Source: Sternotherus odoratus
Taxonomy: Eukaryota > Chordata > Testudines > Kinosternidae
Length of the DNA stretch: 64,000 bases
NCBI GenBank assembly: GCA_032164245.1
Contig: JAVMKO010000003.1
Span: forward strand, 11,480,651-11,544,650
Reading direction: 5' to 3'
The position numbers and the translations under genes were made by a program. Of the stretch, positions 1 through 13,234 are shown piece after piece (the stretch's first letter is position 1; every line of letters begins with the position of its first letter). Below the pieces are notes generated by a model that was not told where the DNA came from, did not search any database, and was given only the letters and a program-made list of their open reading frames with translations.

Positions 1-676
1 TGTATCAGCTGAATATGAGCTCCCAGTGCGATGCTGTAGCCAAAAGAGTTAATATGATCCTAGGATATATATGCAGGGGAATCTCGAGTAGGAGCAGAGA
101 GATTATTTTACCTCTGTATTTGGCACGGGTGTGACCACTGCTAGAATACTGTGTCCAGTTCTGGTGCCCACAATTCAATAAGGATGTTGATAAAATGGAG
201 ATAATTCAGAGGAAATCCCCAAGAAGAAAACATTGTATAGAAAGAGACTCAAAAAAGGTCAATATATTTAACTTAACAAAGAGAAGGATATGGGGTGATT
301 TGATTGCAGTCTATAAGTGTATGGCACCAATATTTAATTGGCTCTGCTCTTCAATCTTTCAGAAAAAGGTATAACACAATAACACACAGTATAACACAAT
401 AACACAATCCAACAGGAAATTGAAGCTAGCCAAATTCAGCTTGGAAATAAGGTGTACATTTTTAACAGCCAAAGTAATTGACCAGGGAAACAATTTACTA
501 AGGACTGTGGTGGATTGTCCATCCCTGACAATTTTTAAATCAAGATGGGATGTTTTTCTAAAGGATCTGCTCTAGGAATTATTCTGGGGAAGTTCTATGG
601 CCTGTGTTATACAGGAGATCAGACCAGAGCTCATAATGGTCCCTTGTAGCCTTGGAATCCAGGAATCTATGATCTA
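1..676 (+). mobile_element. CR1 LINE, 3' part, cut by window edge
   Basis: The translation, broken by stops, follows the C-terminal part of CR1 ORF2: residues like LEYCVQFW, then an RGDLIAVYK-like stretch near 290-320, then the 3' UTR ending at an 'aatctatga' tail near 665-675. It is 5'-truncated by the window start. A short tandem 'ataacacaat' duplication at about 372-405 is private to this copy. Decayed and non-coding today. Confidence 0.75.
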
Positions 677-1949
677 TACATTCCATATACCTGCTCAGTC
701 TATTCAGTTTCCTCAGTCTCTCTCTACTCTAGAACCAATCTGTACTTGTTGCCGTTCTGAGAGATGTATTCTTGATGTTTTTCTTGGATTTTGGTTCTTT
801 TTTATGGTGGAACTGTGACTAAAGCTTCACATTATTCTAACAAACGTCTCATTGAAATGGCCTTGGAAAGGTCTTTATTGCAAATAACTTAAGCTCGTAC
901 CTCTTGGACTAAGTTATTGCCATCAGAGATATCACTGTGAGCTGGGTACATCTGAACTGGGGTCCCATTCTCCCCAGCTTCTTCTGGCTCAGTAAGCAAA
1001 TTTCCTGAAATGGTTGGTAAAGACAGGTCTCCTGTCCCATAGGAAATGATGTACATTACCAGCCAGTGGCAAGAGCATCTCTCAAAGCAAGCTCCCTTAA
1101 TTTGTACAGCAGTCAAATTGCATTCAATTTAAGACGCTCCCTGGGCTTTACATAGAGTAAAATACAAAGGTCTTTCACTGACTCCATCAAAACAGTGTAG
1201 TCAGAGTTAGGCCCCCTCACCCGCTGGGCTTTTGAGCTAAGACAGGGAGGCCCTTCCCCCTCTGTCCCAGCTTCACCCAGAAATACCCCATGGGAGGTGG
1301 CAGTCAACCCTTTTTATCTTGCCTGCCGAGTCCTTCCAGTCACTGGAGGACCAATTCTGGCTGATCACACCTATAAGTTATCCTAAGCAGCCTTTCTAGG
1401 CTCTGGAGATCTAAACTTGCTGCTCTTTTTTATTTACCCCCAAAGGACACCTGCATTGGATGGGGTGAGCCAAGACAGTGGGGCCTCCAGCAGGGGGCAC
1501 TAAATGTCTGGTATAGCCAGTCACACAGCCAAACCATATATGGTCCCACTCCTAAACCTGCTGTGAATTGGAACCCAGGGATCAGTCCTCAGCTGATGTA
1601 AATCAGCATAACTCCATTGGCTTCAACTGACTTCAGTGCAGCTATGCTGATTTACACCAGATGAGGACCTGACCCCATAAGTTTTACTTGTGAAATGCTG
1701 GTGGCATGGCCCGTCATAGAAACAAACAAAGTTTTTACTTTATACACTCCATATAAACTAGCAGAATTTTTATGTTTTACTATAAATTTTATACTCAATA
1801 TCACTACAGAGATATAGGAGCTTGATATTATTATAATTTACTGAGCCCAAGGGGCTTGATTCAGTGGGAATTACTGGTATCCTGGGACTGGAGAACAAGG
1901 GCTATGGAGTGGAATAAGTTGTTTAGGGCTGTCCAGGAGGCTTTAAAAA
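677..1949. other. No gene seen; unique-looking sequence with one foldback
   Basis: Short open frames here (about 60-75 codons) have no recognisable domain and look like chance. The only structured item is the foldback at 1598-1655. Confidence 0.5.
1598..1655. repeat. Foldback motif with 13-bp perfect arms
   Basis: GTAAATCAGCATA (1598-1610) is the exact reverse complement of TATGCTGATTTAC (1643-1655), with a 32-bp spacer containing 'ccattggcttcaactgacttcagtg'-like sequence. Fragments of the same motif recur near 3220, 3350, 7690 and 38400, so it is a dispersed repeat unit and not a local palindrome. Class unknown. Confidence 0.6.
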
Positions 1950-2157
1950 AAGCAGTGGTATGAAAATGAGCCAAAGAAACTTTTGGCTGAACATCAGAAA
2001 AATGTTCCTAACAATGAGGTCTATTAGTCTGTGGAATGGTCTCCCGAGGGAAACAGGGGAAGCTGACTAGACAAAGCAATGAGGAACATATTGTAGGGAG
2101 CAAGCCTGCAATGGCAAGATGACCTAATGGTATTTTCCAGCTCTAATTTCTATGATT
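1950..2157 (+). mobile_element. CR1 LINE 3' fragment
   Basis: Sequence matches the CR1 tail pattern: an 'LWNGLPRE'-like stretch (tgtggaatggtctcccgaggg near 2031), then the 'gatgacctaatgg' and 'ctctaatttctatgattc' 3' end at about 2119-2157. Short, 5'-truncated copy. Confidence 0.7.
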
Positions 2158-3890
2158 CAGCCGGTACGCGGGTGCTCTGTATGACTACTGCACTTTGCCA
2201 CATCAACTACTGCTTTGGGCAGAGCTCCACAAAGCCAGCAGTCAGGATGGGAAAGGCATCAATGCGTTAACATCTAGACACCTTCAAAGGTTCTACCACG
2301 CGTGGGTTGCTTTTGGTGGGGCTATGAGTATGCACCATTCTTGATCATGCCCCATATTGTTCTATAACTCTGTACATGTCAAACGTACACTTTTTTCGTT
2401 CTTGTACTATTCTTTTCTTTGTGTTTTCTTCCTGGCTTTTCTGTGCATTTGTTTACAGAGTTTTTTCACACTCAGAAACTATTGGTTCTGATTACAATTT
2501 TCCCTGGGGGGGAATTTGTTAGAGTTTGGCACGCAACAGATTAGAGAGAGTCCCAAATTGCAGGATTCAGAACGTGATGCAGATTATCTAGCATCTCAAA
2601 GTTTGGCAGATGTCAGGAGTCAACCAGGGCTCTCCAGAAATAAAAGCATGGTCTGCTACAGCTTGAGCTAAAGAGACGAGCCTTTCTCTTTCACCGCTGT
2701 TACAGACCCACATACTCTAATGCTCAGGCACAGAAGAGGACATGTAGCTCACTGGTCAGCAAGTTAAATTCATATACGTGGTTTTAATTCAGCCATAGTG
2801 TTAGTGGCTAACTAATCCTGAGGAGATGTTATCATTCTGTTTCCTGAGTATTGCTTTTTAAATATGAGAAGCCCATCAGCTAAAGCTGGTTGGGGATTTT
2901 TTGACAATACGTTTTTTTGTGAAAACATTGCTGATTCATTTAAACCAAAACGTTGCATGAGGAAGGATCAGTTCTGAAGAATTTCTTAACTTGACATGTT
3001 TTCGAAGAAAGTTGAGATATTATTGAAATGCCCTTTGGACATTTTCAAAATGAAAAGTTCTGTTTTTTTCTGTTCAAAATGACTTTTTGTTTCAAAATTT
3101 TAGGTAGCTGGAGTTATCTTTTCTAAAAAGAGTGTTCTAAATCAAAACAAAACATTTTGAATGACACAAACGGATTTTTTTTTCAAATGGCCAAATCCTT
3201 AGTGGAGGATGTAAATTGTTGTGGCTCCATTGAAATCAAGCTGATTTATACTAGCTCAGGATCTGGCCCCCAAAGTGCATGTTTTGGAAAACATAACAGA
3301 CCTATTATATAGGCAGGGGAACAAATTCAGAGGTGGTCCATACTAAGAGGACATAACTCCATTGAAATTAGTGGAGATACATTACTTTACACTGAGTCTG
3401 AATTTGGGCCACTTGTAAACTTGGGATTCACATTTGGTTTTCAGCCGAGTTCAGCAGTGTGAATCTGAGGGTGTGATTCACACCCATCCGAGACAACATA
3501 CATGTATGCTCACAAATAGCAATCAAAAGAGCGGTTTGGAGGAAGAGATAAGTAAATCTAGAGTTCACAGATGATTATCTCTGTGTTCAATGGAAGCTTA
3601 CTGCAAAGTATAAAAGTAAATACTCAGACTGAATGGGTAAATTGCGGGGGGGAAAAAGCTTCTAGAAACAGAAGTTACCTGTGAATGTTTAGAAAGAAAT
3701 TACCCATCAGTTAGTAAGTAATGACTGATTGGAGAACACATTAGGACACGGCAGGACGGCAAAGACTTGCTAGTGTTTATGTAGTCATCGTCTATTTAAT
3801 AGCCAACCTTTGTTCATAATAATCCTTTAACAGAGACTTTTTAAAAAACATTCCTAGATCTCTCTCTCATCCTCAGGTTGCCGATCCCTG
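2158..3890. other. No gene seen; includes a T-rich stretch
   Basis: No open frame of note. Positions 2880-3200 are rich in 'ttttcaaaatg'-type words on both strands, like old non-autonomous DNA-element sequence, but I cannot define ends. Pieces of the dispersed motif described at 1598 occur near 3220-3260 and 3345-3410. Confidence 0.45.
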
Positions 3891-4297
3891 CAGTAGAACC
3901 TGAGCATTACAAACACCTCGGGAGTGGAGATTGTTTGTAACTGACATGTTCGTAAGTCTGAACAAAACATTGTGGTGGTTCTTTCAAAAGTTTACAACTG
4001 AACATTGGCTTAATGCAGCTTTGAAAATTTATTATGCAGAAGTAAAATGCTGCTTTTAACCATCTTCATTTAAATTAAACAAGCCCAGAAAGAGTTTCCT
4101 TACCTTGTCAAATCTTTTTTTTTAAAAAAACTTCCCCTTTATTTATTTTTAGTGGTTTTCGTTTAACACAGTGCTGTACTGTATTCACTTTATTTTTTCT
4201 GTCTCTCTGCTGCTGCCTGATTGCATACTTCCAGTTCCAATGTGAGGTTGGCCAATCAGTTTGTAACACTGGTGTTCTTAGCTTTCAGGTTCTACTT
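3891..4297. mobile_element. Tc1/mariner-type MITE (TA-flanked)
   Basis: The left end CAGTAGAACCTGAG and the right end, read as reverse complement (AAGTAGAACCTGAA), form imperfect terminal inverted repeats continuing to AACACC on both sides. A TA follows the right end (4298-4299); the left flank is TG, probably a decayed TA. No coding capacity. I recognise the sequence as a vertebrate pogo/Tigger-like MITE pattern; the superfamily is inferred from TA and the ends. Confidence 0.65.
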
Positions 4298-4365
4298 TAG
4301 TTCCTTTCTCCACTCTCACAACCATGAATGGAGAAGCTCAATGTGCGAAGAGGATAACAGCGATT

Positions 4366-4652
4366 AAGAACATAAGAACATCCATACTGGGTCAGACCTC
4401 TGGTTTATTTAGCTCTGTACCTGTCTCCAGAAGTAGTCAGTACCACAGCTTCAGGGGGAGTGTACGGAACAGGGCAATGCTGGAGAGCTCCATCCCTGTC
4501 TTCCCCTCCTGGCTTCTGCCAGTCAGAAGTTTACAGTTGCCATGAGTGTGGGGTTGCATCCCTGTCTATTTTGGCTAAAAGCCATTGATGACCTACCCTC
4601 CATGAACTTATCCAGCTCTTTTCTGAACCCAGTTATACTTTTGGCCACCTAG
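4366..4652 (-). mobile_element. CR1 LINE 3' end
   Basis: Starts with 'aagaacataagaac', the reverse complement of the CR1 TTCTTATG terminal repeat, followed by 'gggtcagacc' and, at the far side, 'tccatgaacttatccagctctttt...', the reverse complement of the CR1 'LDKFME' coding end. Truncated at about 4652. Confidence 0.8.
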
Positions 4653-4789
4653 AACAAGAAAGACTATTGTGTTCCTACTGATACTCATAATAATTCTTAC
4701 ATTCGCATAGCACATTACATCCTAAAGAGTTCCATAGCACTCCATCCACCACCCACTTCCTCCACCCCCCAAAAAGGGAGGCAGGCTGA

Positions 4790-5025
4790 GGCAGTGTGAT
4801 CCAAGGAACAGGGCTTTCAACTGGACTTTTAGGAGACCTAGGTTCTATTCCCAGAAGTGCCACACGTCTATTAGATGACTTTCTAGGCAAATCATTTCAC
4901 TTCTTATTGCCGCATCTGTAAAATGTAGATAACAACACTGGCAGCCTGGTTCCTTTGCAAAAGACTTGGAGTTCTGTGGAGGAAAACACTATATAAGAGA
5001 CAGATATTAATTATTATGATGATGA
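4790..5025 (+). mobile_element. MIR/CORE-like SINE with L2-type tail
   Basis: B-box-like 'ggttctattcc' near 4850, a core 'ctaggcaaatcatttcac' near 4882, 'gcatctgtaaaatg' at 4912, and the tail 'aaacactatataagagacag' followed by (TTA/GAT)n at about 4985-5028. Old, diverged. Confidence 0.7.
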
Positions 5026-5028
5026 TGA

Positions 5029-5308
5029 TGGTTTAGGCACCAGACTGGGAAGCAGGAGTTCTGGGTTAATTATATGGTTCTACCACCGGATTCACATGTG
5101 ATCTAACGTAAGTCACTTAATCGCTGTGTTTCTGTTCCCAGTCTTCAGCTTGTATGTTGTATCCCTTTGTCTTATCTCTTTATACTGTCACCTCACCTCA
5201 TTAGGGCAGGGACTGTCTTCTACTATGTGTACGCACAGCACCTAACACAATGGGGCCCTGATCTTGCTTGGGGCCTCTAGGCGCTACTGTAATTAAAATA
5301 ATAAATGA
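5029..5308 (+). mobile_element. MIR-like SINE with second tail type
   Basis: Head 'accagactgggaagcaggag', core 'taagtcacttaatc', then a tail different from the previous copy: 'gggcagggactgtctt', 'agcacctaacacaatggggccc' and '(aataat)n'. The same tail appears at 13.4, 18.6, 25.6, 31.9 and 63.6 kb and, inverted, at 47.9 kb. It was placed directly behind the previous MIR copy. Confidence 0.65.
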
Positions 5309-6027
5309 TAATAACATAATGTAATGTAATGACCTCTAGTGTGGAAAGTGACATCTTTCTGGTGGACTCCATTAGACTCCTTCTGCTAATCTCTGCTGGG
5401 TTCTGTCTGTAGACCAGTAATCCCCCAAACCAGAGCACTGACAGATCCACTGCTCTGTTCGAAAACATAGTTGCCAAATAGATGCAGCTGAAAATATTTA
5501 CCTAGTATTCCCAGTATGACTATTTAACTGTGCCAGCTGCACCATTTGAGGGGTTTAGATGCAGTTAATGAAGAATATTATTGTGTAGGTAAGTTTTAAT
5601 TAACCAACTGGACTTTAACAAGGGCACCAGGCTGTGCAACCCTTTCTCTTAAGAGAATTGCCTGCAATAGATGGACGGATCACAAATGGTCAGGATCTCA
5701 GCTGTGCATCTCACCCGAAAGATGGCACCGCTGGCACCATCGACACCCTTGTGCCCCCAAACAGCACACGGGGGCATAGTATCAGAATCAGTACTAAGTC
5801 AGCCAGGGAAGAGTGCCACCCACTGAATCACTGGCACTGCAGCTACTCTATTCCTTCCCTTTACACTTCTGCAGAATCTCACTCCCTTCTGGTTACAAGT
5901 GAAAAACAGAAGTGCACCATTCCTGTGAGTCTTTGCTTGAGGAAACCTGCCAAATTGGTCCCCACTGGTCTTAAGACAAATGCCACCTCTTAATACTGAT
6001 GAGTGCAAGTATGACCTAGTATCAGTA
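5309..6027. other. No gene seen
   Basis: A 119-codon plus-strand frame at 5634-5993 shows no domain and overlaps a longer frame on the other strand; both are treated as chance. Confidence 0.45.
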
Positions 6028-6115
6028 CCGTATATACTCGAGTATAAGCCGAGTTTTTCAGCCCACTTTTTGGGCTGAAAAAAGCCGCCTCGGCCTATAC
6101 TCGAGTCAGTGAAAA

Positions 6116-6403
6116 ATGTGCGCCCTGGTTCCTCCCCTCCCCGCCGGACAAAAAAAAAAAAAAAAAAAAGCGCCTCGCTCTCCCGTCCCCGCCGCGCGGG
6201 CGGGCTGCCGGGAGCGTCCCGGTTCCCCCCTCCCCGCCGCGGGCGGGCTGCCGGGAGCGCTCCCGGCAGCCCACCCGCGGCGGGGAGGGGGGAACCGGGA
6301 CGCTCCCGGCAGCCCGCCCACGCGGCGGGGACGGGAGAGCGAGGCGCTTTTTTTTTTTTTTTTTTTTTTGTCCGGCGGGGAGGGGAGGAACCGGGGCGCA
6401 CAT
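6116..6403. repeat. 288-bp CpG-dense palindrome
   Basis: Two arms of about 143 bp are centred between 6258 and 6259 (gggagc/gctccc). From the outside inward both arms carry atgtgcgcc, a cctcccctccccgccggac block, a run of about 20 A (T on the right arm), a gcgcctcgctctcccgtcc block, and a ccgcgggcgggctgccggg block. Arms are almost identical apart from run length and a few substitutions. The core 'ggctgccgggagc' is perfect. Confidence 0.85.
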
Positions 6404-6700
6404 TTTTTTTTTGGTCCGGCGGGGAGGTGGGAACCTCGGCAGCCCGCCCGCGCAGCGGGGACGGGAGAGCGAGGAGCTTTTTTTTTTTTTTTTTTTGTCC
6501 GGCGGGGAGGGGAGGAACCGGGGCGCACATTTTTTTTTTGGTCCGGCGGGGAGGGGAGGAACCGGGGCGCACATTTTTTTTTTGGTCCGGCGGGGAGGGG
6601 GGAACCTCGGCAGCCCGCCCGCGGCGGGGAAGGGGGAACCTCGGCAGCCCGCCCGCGCAGCGGGGACGGGAGAGCGAGGCGCTTTTTTTTTTTTTTGTCC
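6404..6700. repeat. Tandem units copied from the palindrome arm
   Basis: After the palindrome, pieces of its right arm recur in direct order: (T)n-gtccggcggggagggg, ggaaccggggcgcacat, aacctcggcagcccgcc and gcggggacgggagagcgag, ending in the poly-T run at 6683-6696. Unit lengths differ, so this looks like unequal exchange or replication slippage. Open frames through it on both strands are artefacts of stop-poor GC and A/T runs. Confidence 0.8.
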
Positions 6701-6809
6701 GGATTTGATATCGGCTTATACTCGAGTCAATAACTTTTCCAGCTTTTTGTGGTAAAATTAGGTGCATCGGCTTATATTCGGGTCGACCTATACTCAAGTA
6801 TATACGGTA

Positions 6810-8068
<1,259 letters not shown>

Positions 8069-10029
8069 GGGACTATAGGCTCCTGCTGTTTAAAAGCACA
8101 AGAGCAAGGCCCCAGGGTGTCATCTTTAAATAACCCCACTCCCAGTTTTGTGTTTTGCTTCATTATTTTATGTTTAGATTCGTAACAGTATACCATTGAA
8201 AAGTGCCTATTGTCAGCCCTGGCTGCCTCTGCCAATCCTGAACATGTAATTACACTAACAGAAAAGCCAGGAACTATTCCACCACCCACATGCCAAAATT
8301 AACCAACCACAGTAAAAATCAAGGCCAACAACACTCCCCTTCCAAACATGGCCCCCTCTTTCCCCTCTGCTGGTAAATAAATAGGCTTTATAGCATAGCC
8401 TGAAGGTCAATACACTTAGGTTCCAAAACTGAGGCCCCTTCAATCATCTCTCCTTATACTGAGAGGGCATCTATCTTGAGCATTTCTGTTAATTGCAGTC
8501 TGACTCAAACAGAAGATCTGGCTGGGTTGAGTCAAACAGAGGACAGGGTGGCTTATATCAGCATGCTGAAAGCACTGTTGCCCCTTCCTCCTCAGTAAAT
8601 CCCCCACTGGTTCCATATACATGAGACAAGAAGGAACCTTTTGAGCTCTGCACAGCCGCACCTTTAGAACTAAAGAACAATTTCCCAGTGCCACGCTTTG
8701 GGAACACACAGTTAGAAGGGAGTGGAACCACATGAGATAGATCTAGCAATACCTGCACGGGCAGCTAGTATTCACCCATCACCAGGAGAAGATCATGAAC
8801 CAATATCACCAATGTCTGCTCCACACCCATGTCTGACAAGAGCCAAGGAGACATCAGGAATCTAGGTACTCTTAGAACATACCCTATGACCTGGAGCACA
8901 AAGGGAAGATTAGACACTGGGAAATGGTTAGCTAGATTACTGGTAGCAAGAAGTCACAGGACAGAAGCAATCTGATAAGTATTCCAATTCCATCAACCTT
9001 CAAGGGGGCACCATTCAAACACGTCGTCCTTTGTGTGATTGATCCTTGACAGTGGCCTAGTTTTCAGCTGTCTAACCTCCAATCCTGGCCCCACCAATAG
9101 ATTGAGAATGTGGCCAGCTATGTGAGTTAAGACAGGAGCCACCTGAAATAGTCCCAGGGTCATCATGGTGGCTATGAGATCCTGAGCTGATTCTCAAGAT
9201 TTGTCATGCATGCCATTGCTTTTCATCTGAGTTCCTCTTCTCGGCAGAGAGTAGCTGCAACACCACTTACCTGCTGTCAAGAAATAATTTAAAAGCAGCC
9301 GAAGGATGCATGAGGACTCTGAGGCTGGATTGACATGGATGGGATATGTGAAAAACCCTGTGTTTAGTAGGTATTTGTTTGCACACAATAATTGTCCTGT
9401 GTAAAAAAAACCCTGCCAATTCAGCTTTGATTGGGCTACATTCATGCTAGATTCTAGACCCTGGCCGATACCCCTAGCCATATAATATCTGCTGCGGTGG
9501 CACCGAAGTTGCAGCGGCCATAACTTTTTCTGAGTCGGGCAAAGGATTAGGAGGATAATGTCACCTGAAAAGTTGCTGTGCAGAGGTCTGGCCAGGGCAA
9601 ACCATGTGCTGATTCAGCACAGCCTCTCTGCAGACTGTACAGTGGGATTCCTGGAGGATTTGAAAGCTGCTGCCACCCAGTGGAAACCCAAAGGATGAGC
9701 CATGTGCACTCCCTGGGTTGAATTTCCATTGGGATGCAAGGAGTCCGGTTGGAACATGGAAGTGCAAACTGTACATCGCTGTGCCAAATTCAGTATATCT
9801 GGACCAATCCCATCAGCGCCAAAGGCCTTTGTCTCAGAGGGCCTGCAGCCAGACCACCTTCCACTGGGATTTCGCCATATCTCACGAACGAAGGAGGAGT
9901 ACGGTCCTTGGATGGGAGAAACACAAGGAAAAGCTGGGTTGCTGGGTGAAGCGGCATGAGTGACTCAGTGCAGTCCTCTTCTCCTTGAATTAGGACTGAT
10001 CCAGTGCTCCAACACAATACAATGGGGCC
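8069..10029. other. No gene seen
   Basis: Several overlapping 60-97 codon frames on both strands show no domain. GC is a little higher at 9480-9960 ('gcggtggcaccgaagttgc', 'ggccataac'), perhaps a repeat fragment of a class I do not recognise. Confidence 0.4.
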
Positions 10030-10190
10030 CTGTGCTGCTGGCGGAGTTGTTCTTTGGATGAGATATTAAACTAATAAAACTCAGAGGAGGTCCTGAACAC
10101 TTGTGGTCATTAGAGATCCCATGACTTTTTTGCAATGGCTTTGGTGTCCTGGCCACATTCCAACTTGGAACACTTTGTCTAGCTAAACTC
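10030..10190 (+). mobile_element. Old SINE-like fragment (class uncertain)
   Basis: 'ggatgagatattaaac', 'gaggtcctgaacacttgtgg', 'cattagagatcccatgac' and 'ggtgtcctggccacattcc' in this order match a conserved repeat pattern found across vertebrates. I place it with ancient SINE core repeats but cannot name the family. Confidence 0.45.
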
Positions 10191-10199
10191 CCCACACAG

Positions 10200-12229
10200 T
10201 TTCTACTCTAATCCTAAATTGCCATTACATTGAATTCCAGACATGGCCACAGTGGATAAATAATAATAATGATAATAATTAGCAAGGAAGTGGAGAGTCT
10301 GTGTAGTTTGTACATGAGGCTGAGAAAAATGTTTTGGGCTAAAAAATGCTATATAGATGGATGATACTATTAAGTCTCTTCTTGGGTTTCTAAGAACTGT
10401 AGGTAGGGTTCTTTCCATGGAATCACACCTAAGTAATTGCTATCATGATAAGCAGAGCTCTTATAATGCTTAGAATTTAAAATTCAGACCATACATTGAT
10501 AATGACTGATTACAGTTCTCATGAGATGCATTCGCACAAGAAAGTCAGCCTAGCAAACCAGGACTCAGGATTTGTATTGGGTCCCTTTTGAAAAACAGAA
10601 CTTTATATCACATTCAGCACTATATCAAGCGATGCCCAGCACACTTCCTGTCACTGTCTGGATGAAAAGGTCAGATGTGTGAGAATCCAGGCCATTAAGC
10701 CTGCTATAAGTTAATAAAATACACCACATCCAGATAACATTTGCTTTAAGATTTTCATTTTCACGGCCTTACACAGTGAGAGCAGCTTAAGAAGCCTCCT
10801 GTTTAAAGCCTGATTTGTGATTTAGAGTGATTTATAACAGCACTAAAACCTCCCACAAAAGACAAATTAATACTCAGATGCTTTTTCAGCACCTCCTTTG
10901 AGAAAGAGGGTTTTGGTTCAGTGCCAAGAAGTGGGAGGCAAGTATTTCTACTGAAACACAAATGGGTGGCAAGCTCTGTAATAACATTTTGGCATGAGAT
11001 ACGCTCTAAATTTTTGGAGTCTCTTCTCTTTAGAAAGCCTGAAACTTTCAATTTCTTAAATGAAATGTTCCCTAATAAAATCAGTTGGTGGTGAAAAGAA
11101 AATTAATTTAAATTATGGATAAAGGTCTCCTCAAATGTTTTTTGCACATTTGCATTTTAAGCTCCCCCCTTCTTCCCCCCGCTCCCCCCCCCCCCGGATC
11201 TGCTACTCAGTTCATGGTGTTTTAAAATAACAAGTACTTTTTTTGGCTCCAGGCATCATATTATATTACCATTAAAATTCCAGCTAAATCCTTCAGGTTT
11301 GTAATTAGAACTATGGAGAGACCCAAAAGTAGAAAACTAAGGGCTGCAGAGCGTCAGTAGAGGAAATTGTGGAAGAATTCAGTGCCGGAAGAGCTGGGTG
11401 AAACTCAAAGGAATAAAACAATGGAGCAGATGGGGGAAAGAGAACATGTCCAAAGGACAATTAATGTATGCCTGAGTGCTATGCGCACTGCTTAGCAATG
11501 CGTGGGCTAAGGTTAGACAGAGGCACGATGAAGTGCAAAAAATAATTAGGGATAAGAGAGATACACAGATTCACACTGTAAGAGGTCAGTGAATCAAAAA
11601 TTCTGCCTAGAGTTTAAAAGGTCAGGTTTATTTAATGATCAGCAACATAATAAAGGATAAATGTAATCAAATCTCATGATTCAGGCCATAAACGGATAAC
11701 CAGGAAATATTTTTTTCCTCTCAAGAATGTTGCACTAGATGATGGTTGTTTTGTGTTGCCAGACCTAGAGACCTTGGTGGGACCAATCCGATCTTCCTAT
11801 GAAAGGTACAAAATATAAAGTAAGAGAGGAGATGAATCTGGATAGAATTAGGGCTTAATTCTGCCTTCATTGCTCTGGCAAAACTCCCAGTGGAAAAGAG
11901 GACAGAAGAGACTTCAGAGCATGGAAAGGACAATTAAAGCAATCAACCAGAACTGAATATTGGAGGAAAGAGGTGAAGATGAAATAGTTAGGTATCTTTT
12001 GATTACCCAAGAAACAGGGCAGGACATTGGTGCTGATTCAAAGCCCATTTAAAGTCAGTGACAAGACTCCCATTAACTGCAAATGGTTTTGAATCTGTCC
12101 CGGTATGAGAATTTCAGAGTTAAATTTTGATTTTAATGAAAGAGAAAAAAACACCCTGACAAAATTATTTCCCTTGGTATCCACAGAGGTGGGTGAAAGG
12201 TCAGACAGACAGCAATAAAGATTCATATC
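10200..12229. other. No gene seen
   Basis: AT-rich, mostly unique. A short (ATA/ATG)n stretch at about 10257-10280 and a C-rich run at 11163-11197 are the only low-complexity features. Confidence 0.45.
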
Positions 12230-12713
12230 CTAAAGAGGGATATGATAGAGGTATATAAAATTATGAGTGGTGTGGAGAAAGTGAATAAGGAAAAGTTATT
12301 TACTTGTTCCCATAATATAAGAACTAGAGGCCACCCAATGAAATTAGTGGGCAGCAGGTTTAAAACAAATAAAAGGAAGTTCTTCTTCACACAGCGCACA
12401 GTCAACTTGTGGAACTCCTTGCCTGAGGAGGCTGTGAAGGCTAGGACTATAACAGGGTTTAAAAGAGAACTGGATAAATTCATGGAGGTTAAGTCCATTA
12501 ATGGCTATTAGCCAGGATGGCTAAGGAATGGTGTCCCTAGCCTCTGTTTGTCAGAGGGGGGTGATGGATGGCAGGAGAGAGATCGCTTGATCATTACCTG
12601 TTAGGTTCACTCACTCCGGGGCACCTGGCATTGGCTACTGTCGGTAGACAGGATACTGGGCTAGATGGACCATTGGTCTGACCCAGTAGGGCCGTTCTTA
12701 TGTTCTTATGTGG
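12230..12713 (+). mobile_element. CR1 LINE 3' end with intact ORF2 C-terminus
   Basis: An open frame at 12242-12511 (89 codons) encodes the CR1 ORF2 C-terminal end: an [11 protein letters not shown] start, a [18 protein letters not shown] stretch, a [18 protein letters not shown] motif and an [14 protein letters not shown] end. The 3' UTR follows, with 'gggctagatggaccattgg' and the terminal 'gttcttatgttcttatg' repeat at about 12696-12711. This is one of the best-preserved CR1 tails in the window. It is 5'-truncated, so it cannot move. Confidence 0.9.
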
Positions 12714-13234
12714 AAGAAAGACATTAGGATTGTGTCAAAACAGGCACAGAATTAAAAACTCTTTAGTTGAAAAAGCTACAGGGCCACCCAATACCTATCC
12801 TCGACTCCGGAAAGAAATGGCCAAAGAGAAAGGAGAAACGTTTAGCTTTGACATTTAAAATCCTTAAGGAAACAGGGATGCACTGTGGGACTCAGAATAG
12901 TAGGGCTAGCTTCTGCACTAGCATACACCGCAAAGTAATCACACTGAAGTTAACACAAACCCCTGCAGAATTTGGCCCATGAACTCTTCAGGACCAAACT
13001 CTTCAGGCAACATTATTGAATGGGTGTAACTAAGAGCAGCATTTGGCTTCCTATTTAAGAAGAGACCTGGGAAAGAGTAAAAAAGTTGTAAGCCAGTAAA
13101 CTGGACAGCAGGAGTTGGTAGATAATTGCAAGATAGCCCTGTATATAGAAGGGGAACAGCCGCAATGTCAGCGGTGAGGGTTGATAAGAGGAAGTTGCAG
13201 ACAGGCAGTTAACTAAAATGAAGGGGAAACTGGT
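12714..13234. other. No gene seen
   Basis: Short unique stretch between a CR1 tail and a SINE; no recognisable feature. Confidence 0.45.

Larger units (their letters stand above)
6028..6807. mobile_element. TA-flanked MITE with expanded interior
   Basis: The left end CCGTATATACTCGAGTATA and the right end read inverted (CCGTATATACTTGAGTATA) form 19-bp terminal inverted repeats with one mismatch. TA dinucleotides lie at 6026-6027 and 6808-6809, as in Tc1/mariner insertions. Sub-terminal copies of 'tatactcgagtca' occur at about 6096 and 6718. The outer 90 bp on each side look like an ordinary MITE; the interior (6116-6700) is a GC-rich repeat array with poly-A and poly-T runs. No real coding frame. 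Confidence 0.7.

Noticed and set aside
5799..6797. A 332-codon minus-strand frame and several 100-200 codon frames on both strands at 6095-6755
   Set aside because: They run through the GC-rich palindrome and A/T runs, giving Lys or Phe homopolymers and Pro/Arg/Gly repeats in every frame. This is low-complexity sequence without stops.
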